Below the pieces are notes generated by a model. The model was not told where the DNA came from and made no database searches. It worked only from the letters and a program-made list of their open reading frames with translations. Made by a program: the position numbers and the translations under genes. Positions 5,377 through 8,813 of a stretch of 8,813 bases of DNA are shown here, piece after piece (position 1 is the stretch's first letter; every line of letters starts with the position of its first letter). Source of the stretch: Kordiimonadaceae bacterium UBA4441 (GTDB taxonomy: Bacteria; Pseudomonadota; Alphaproteobacteria; Sphingomonadales; Emcibacteraceae); the NCBI GenBank assembly GCA_002390425.1, contig DGPL01000038.1, positions 5,801 through 14,613 on the forward strand, in the 5' to 3' direction.

Positions 5377-5646
5377 CAATGAATGTTGCCATTCACTACT
5401 GTCGTTATCAACTACATGATAAAGACTAACTCATTATTTCTTACAGGTTATTTAAAGAAAAAATCACATTTAATTAAAATATCATGTTATTTTATTTAAA
5501 AATTTCAATGGCTTGTAAACGTTATGTTTTTTGAAACAAAATTTTCGAAATTCAAAATATTTTTTTATTCAATTCTATAGCCACTTGAACTTAGCAGTCA
5601 GAGGGCTTAAGCTCTTTCCATTAATTTCACATATAAGGGGAAGAAA

Positions 5647-8064
5647 ATGTTGCGCCAATTCGCTACAGCTTTAGTACTATTCTGTTTTTCATTCACTGCT
5701 TATGCAGCGAGTATTTCTGATTTTACGAAAGACATGGAAAAACGAGAAGGTTTCTATACTGTTTATGCCGATCATGAAAATGGTAAAGTCTATCTTGAAG
5801 TTGACCGTGTCAAAGAAGACTTCATCTATAAAGTGAGCCTTCCAGGTGCGCTTGGATCAAACGATGTGGCACTCGACCGTGGGCAGTTAGGTGGCACTAA
5901 GCTCGTTTATTTTGATCGGGTTGGTAAGCGTGTCTTCCTTCATCAGAAAAACACCCGTTACACAGCAACAAGTGATAACCCGCGGGAACGCATGGCAGCG
6001 GTGAATGCCTTTGCGCCATCGATTGTATTTTCTTTTGATGTTGTTGCGAGCGATGATGATGGTTCACTCATTGATATCAGTGAAATGATGATTGATGATC
6101 AACACAGAAGTGCAGCAAAAATAAAACGCACAGGGCAGGGCGATTTTTCACTAGATAAAGATCGTAGTTTTGTCGATTTTGAATTTGTGAAATCATTTCC
6201 AAAAAACACTGAATTACAATCGGTTGTAACCTTTAAAGGAAATAACCCGGGTAATTTTGTTCGCTCAGTTGCGGCAAATCCCAATATCATCACATTAAAG
6301 CAGCGTATATCGTTTGTTGAATTACCGGATGATAACTATAAGCCGCGCCGTTTCCACCCTGCGATGAGCTTTAACAAGACATCAGTAGTTGATTATGGAA
6401 CGGAAATTACAGAACCAATTGAACAGCATTATATTAGCCGCCACCGTTTGGTGAAAAAAGATCCAAATGCCGCAGTGAGCCAAGCCGTTGAGCCGATTGT
6501 ATATTACATTGATAGTGGTGCACCGGAATTGATCCGAAATGCCCTTCGGGATGGTGTTCAGTGGTGGAATGAGGCATTTGAAGCGGCTGGCTTTAAAAAT
6601 GCCTTTCGTGCTGAAATTATGCCGGAAGGGATGGACCCGGATGATGTGCGATATAATGTTGTGAACTGGGTTCATCGTTCAACACGTGGTTGGTCATATG
6701 GCGCAAGCGTTCGTGATCCTCGCACAGGTGAAATCATTAAAGGGCATGTGACGCTTGGTTCACTACGCTCTCGTCAGGACTTCATGATCGCTAATGCGGT
6801 CACTGGCCCATATAAGGACGGCGGTAGCCTTGATAAAAGTTTGGAACTTGTTGTTGCGCGTACCCGCCAATTAGGAGCACATGAAGTTGGCCATACATTA
6901 GGGTTTGCACATAATTATATCGCCAGCCTGTTTGGTGATGATGATGTGATGGATTATCCGCATCCGCAAATTAAAATGGACGGTGATGGTAATGTTGATA
7001 TCGTAAATCCATACCGTGAAAAGATCGGTCAATGGAATAAAATCGCCGTTAATTGGGGATACCGCCAATATGAAGATGAAGACGCAGAAGCGGCAGGACT
7101 TAAGAATATCATGGAAGAAGCATATGCCAGCGGTCATAAATTTGTAGCCGATGGCCCCGATAGTCGCGGCGCTGCAAGTCTGCATGCGGATAGCCATCTT
7201 TGGGATTTTGGTGATGATGTGCTTCAAAATACCAAGGATATGTATGAGGTTCGCCGTGTTGCGCTTTCAAAATTCGGGATTGATAATATTCCGGATGGAA
7301 CACCGCTTTCACAGCTCGAAGAAACGTTGGTGCCGCTTTATTACCTGCCGCGTTTTCAGATAAATGCCACGTCAAAATCAATCGGCGGTATGATTTATGG
7401 TTATGAATTGAAAGGTGAAGGCCTTGTACCGCGTCATAGCATCGTCAGCCGGGAACGTCAGGATGCAGCAACAGATATAGTGCTTCAAGCCTTGAGCGCC
7501 GATTATTTAACGCTACCAAAGCATATATTAGACCTTATCCCACCAAAAGCATTTGGGTATCGTTTGAACAATGAGAGCTTCCCACGTGATACGGGTGCAA
7601 GCTTTGATGCGCTGGGTATGGTAGAGGCGCATGCAAATCATACACTGGGGTTGTTGTTTAATAAAGAACGTCTTGCGCGGATCAATGATCATAACGTGCG
7701 TGATAACCAATATATCAGCCTAGATCGTTATATCGTTAAGGTGGCAAGTAAAACAGTTCTTGCGCCGCTTAATGACGATCCCTTGAAAGCGGCGGTTCAT
7801 CGCCGCGTAGGTCATGTGTTTGTTCATTATATGATGATGACGGCGGGTAATTCGGACGCATCACCAGCCGCACAAGCAATGACCGCATCACATTTAAACG
7901 GTCTTAAAGTGATATTAGAAGACCGCATTGCCAATGATGAAATGACCCGCGAATATAAGGCATTTTATCAACAACAAGCCCGCCGCATAGGCGAGTTTTT
8001 GGTAGGCGATTATATGCCGAAACAATCGGACCTTGCACCAATTCCACCAGGTGAGCCGATTTAA
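5647..8064 (+). CDS. Secreted zinc-dependent metalloprotease (metzincin, DUF5117/DUF4953 type)
   Basis: An 805-residue protein. Residues 1-20 are a Sec signal peptide ending AYA, cleaved before ASIS. The N-terminal segment (about 23-60, with EGFYTVYADHENGKVYLEV) resembles the DUF5118 lead-in. Residues about 61-260 fit DUF5117, a beta-rich region with LGSNDVALDRGQLGG. The catalytic part carries the metzincin zinc site HEVGHTLGFAH at 412-422 (His412, His416, His422; Glu413 catalytic) and a Met-turn VMDYP with Met435. The length is normal for the family and no key residue is missing. Proteins of this family are found in proteobacteria and Bacteroidetes and are presumed to degrade external or periplasmic protein; the substrate is unknown. 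AAGGGGAAG lies just before the ATG. The gene has its own long AT-rich upstream region and a terminator-like hairpin 12 bases after its stop, so it may be largely monocistronic. Confidence 0.92.
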   Translation: MLRQFATALVLFCFSFTAYAASISDFTKDMEKREGFYTVYADHENGKVYLEVDRVKEDFIYKVSLPGALGSNDVALDRGQLGGTKLVYFDRVGKRVFLHQKNTRYTATSDNPRERMAAVNAFAPSIVFSFDVVASDDDGSLIDISEMMIDDQHRSAAKIKRTGQGDFSLDKDRSFVDFEFVKSFPKNTELQSVVTFKGNNPGNFVRSVAANPNIITLKQRISFVELPDDNYKPRRFHPAMSFNKTSVVDYGTEITEPIEQHYISRHRLVKKDPNAAVSQAVEPIVYYIDSGAPELIRNALRDGVQWWNEAFEAAGFKNAFRAEIMPEGMDPDDVRYNVVNWVHRSTRGWSYGASVRDPRTGEIIKGHVTLGSLRSRQDFMIANAVTGPYKDGGSLDKSLELVVARTRQLGAHEVGHTLGFAHNYIASLFGDDDVMDYPHPQIKMDGDGNVDIVNPYREKIGQWNKIAVNWGYRQYEDEDAEAAGLKNIMEEAYASGHKFVADGPDSRGAASLHADSHLWDFGDDVLQNTKDMYEVRRVALSKFGIDNIPDGTPLSQLEETLVPLYYLPRFQINATSKSIGGMIYGYELKGEGLVPRHSIVSRERQDAATDIVLQALSADYLTLPKHILDLIPPKAFGYRLNNESFPRDTGASFDALGMVEAHANHTLGLLFNKERLARINDHNVRDNQYISLDRYIVKVASKTVLAPLNDDPLKAAVHRRVGHVFVHYMMMTAGNSDASPAAQAMTASHLNGLKVILEDRIANDEMTREYKAFYQQQARRIGEFLVGDYMPKQSDLAPIPPGEPI

Positions 8065-8076
8065 TATCAAATCAAC

Positions 8077-8107
8077 AAAGGGATAGTCATGTGGCTGTCC
8101 CTTTTTT
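8077..8107 (+). terminator. Rho-independent terminator-like hairpin after the metalloprotease gene
   Basis: AAAGGGATAG (8077-8086), an 8-base loop, then CTGTCCCTTT (8095-8104) gives a 10-bp stem with one T-G wobble. The T-run at 8102-8107 begins in the stem and continues past it. The next gene's Shine-Dalgarno (AAGGAG, starting at 8112) follows within five bases, leaving no room for a promoter between them. Confidence 0.8.
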
Positions 8108-8124
8108 AATTAAGGAGATGAATA

Positions 8125-8367
8125 ATGAGTAATGATCAATTATTAGTATTCTTGGGTTGGTGTACATTAATAAATTGGGGACTTTTGGTGTTTTGGGGGG
8201 TGATGCTTTTACTCGCAAAAGATTTTACCTACCGTATGCATAAATTATTTTTCGATTTAACAATCGAAGAGTTTAACTTCGTTCATTATAAGATGATTGG
8301 GCAATTTAAGCTGTTTTTTTTTATGTTTAACTTTACTCCATATATCGTTTTAAGGTTTTTTATATGA
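8125..8367 (+). CDS. Small DUF6868-type inner-membrane protein
   Basis: An 80-residue protein with two hydrophobic segments (about 5-31 and 59-80) around a central charged part (TYRMHKLFFDLTIEEFNFVHY). The opening FLGWCTLINWGLLVFWGVM, the YRMH motif after the first helix, and the FN..PY pattern in the last segment match my recollection of the DUF6868 family, a set of small proteobacterial membrane proteins of unknown function. GGAG lies 8 bases before the ATG. Its stop overlaps the start of the next gene as ATGA, so the two are translated as a pair. The hairpin just upstream means that its transcript must cross that structure or begin within it. Confidence 0.75.
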   Translation: MSNDQLLVFLGWCTLINWGLLVFWGVMLLLAKDFTYRMHKLFFDLTIEEFNFVHYKMIGQFKLFFFMFNFTPYIVLRFFI

Positions 8368-8813
8368 GAAGTTTTATAATTCTATTGGCCATCAATTGCT
8401 TTGCTATAACGGCAAATGCAGAAGGGGCAAAGCTTTGTCATATCGCAAATGCGGGGTTTTATGCCACAGACGGTAAAAATGGCGTTTTACTGGATGCATT
8501 ATATCGTGATGGACTTGATGGATTTGAACAAGCCAGTGATCTCACCAATGAAAAAATGGAAAATGCAGAGGATTTATTTGCAAATGTAAAAGTTATTTTT
8601 GCCAGTCATTATCATGGGGATCACATGACGGGCAAAGCAATGGTAAGACATATGCAAAATAATGATGATTCTATTGCCATTATAACGGAGCAATCAAAAC
8701 AGTTAATGATTGCCGGTGGAACTGTTAAAAATGCTGAGACACGAATTAAAAGCTTTAACATTCCAATTGGCGAAAGTTTAGAAATAGAAAACATGCCTTT
8801 TCCCATAAAACTA
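8364..8813 (+). CDS. Secreted metallo-beta-lactamase-fold hydrolase, N-terminal fragment
   Basis: The reading frame gives 150 residues to the window edge with no stop. Residues 1-19 are a Sec signal peptide ending ANA. The mature part begins with a strand-turn-strand (CHIANAGFYATDGKNGVLLDAL) typical of the fold's first sheet. The metal site HYHGDH (His82, His84, Asp86, His87) follows the hydrophobic strand VKVIFAS, as expected for the HxHxDH motif. The later zinc-binding His and Asp lie outside the window. The superfamily includes beta-lactamases, lactonases, glyoxalase II and UlaG-like enzymes; I cannot choose among these. It overlaps the DUF6868-type gene by four bases (ATGA) and has only a weak AAGG 9 bases before its ATG, so translation is probably coupled to that gene. 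Confidence 0.88.
   Translation, partial: MRSFIILLAINCFAITANAEGAKLCHIANAGFYATDGKNGVLLDALYRDGLDGFEQASDLTNEKMENAEDLFANVKVIFASHYHGDHMTGKAMVRHMQNNDDSIAIITEQSKQLMIAGGTVKNAETRIKSFNIPIGESLEIENMPFPIKL

Larger units (their letters stand above)
5148..5646. other. Intergenic region rich in inverted repeats
   Basis: These 499 bases lie between the divergent lipoprotein and metalloprotease genes. The left half (5147-5395) holds four inverted repeats, the three largest of which are listed separately; the smallest is TGAATG/CATTCA at 5380-5395. The right half (about 5440-5580) is extremely AT-rich with runs of A and T and presumably carries the metalloprotease promoter, but I see no convincing -35/-10 pair. 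GCTTAAGC (5605-5612) is a perfect 8-base palindrome near the start of the metalloprotease leader. I see no credible protein-coding gene: the longest open stretch, 5183-5392 on the minus strand, lacks a ribosome binding site and runs through two of the repeats. Confidence 0.6.

Noticed and set aside
5183..5392. A 69-codon open frame on the minus strand in the intergenic region
   Set aside because: It has no ribosome binding site, no recognisable domain, and it runs through two inverted repeats. The repeats explain the sequence better than coding does.
5379..5429. A 16-codon open frame on the plus strand (ATG at 5379) as a possible leader peptide
   Set aside because: No Shine-Dalgarno, no run of regulatory codons, and no attenuator hairpin placed after it.
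6099..7710. Several open frames on the minus strand inside the metalloprotease gene
   Set aside because: They overlap a long intact coding frame with full catalytic motifs, have no ribosome binding sites and show no domain signal, so they are antisense shadows.
8621..8806. A 61-codon open frame on the minus strand at the right edge
   Set aside because: It is antisense to the metallo-beta-lactamase-fold coding frame, whose HYHGDH motif is clear.
1..8813. CRISPR arrays, tRNA genes, prophage or insertion-sequence genes
   Set aside because: I looked for regularly spaced repeats, tRNA cloverleaf arms, and transposase or integrase motifs and saw none; the only repeats are the palindromes described.

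Overview
The window looks like a bacterial chromosome segment of moderately low GC, with very AT-rich intergenic DNA. It most resembles a marine Gram-negative, probably an alphaproteobacterium. The clues are short-form exported RidA proteins, a small C4-type DksA/TraR-like protein, a DUF6868-type membrane protein, a secreted DUF5117-type metzincin, and a paired palindromic repeat with a GTCA...CGACTTGATCG...TGAC pattern. The lineage call is inference. No rRNA, tRNA, CRISPR array, phage gene or transposase is visible.

Layout, left to right. (1) A minus-strand cluster fills 1-1322: a Tat-type exported RidA, a REP-like inverted palindrome pair, a lipoprotein RidA, and the first 39 codons of a DksA/TraR-like protein that overlaps the lipoprotein gene's stop as TAATG. 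(2) A divergent AT-rich spacer leads to plus-strand genes at 1467-3022: an AT-rich Sel1-repeat protein, a MAPEG-family membrane protein with a terminator-like hairpin after it, and a secreted DUF1579-like protein. (3) Two convergent minus-strand genes follow at 3030-5147: a secreted esterase with a C-terminal TPR, and a 301-residue lipoprotein of unknown family. (4) A 499-base intergenic stretch (5148-5646) is unusually rich in inverted repeats. One hairpin folds over the ribosome binding site of the lipoprotein gene, and a palindrome there contains an extended -10 box. (5) Plus-strand genes resume at 5647: a secreted zinc metalloprotease of 805 residues, a terminator-like hairpin, a small DUF6868-type membrane protein, and the start of a secreted metallo-beta-lactamase-fold hydrolase that overlaps it by ATGA and runs off the window.

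Almost every gene encodes an envelope or exported protein (signal peptide, lipobox or membrane segments); the Sel1 protein and the DksA-like fragment are the exceptions. I see no single known pathway joining them. The best-supported oddities are the pair of exported RidA paralogues, the two terminator-like hairpins that sit directly against the next gene's Shine-Dalgarno, and the hairpin that buries a start site upstream of the unknown lipoprotein gene. I did not find convincing evidence of a wholly new multi-gene system.
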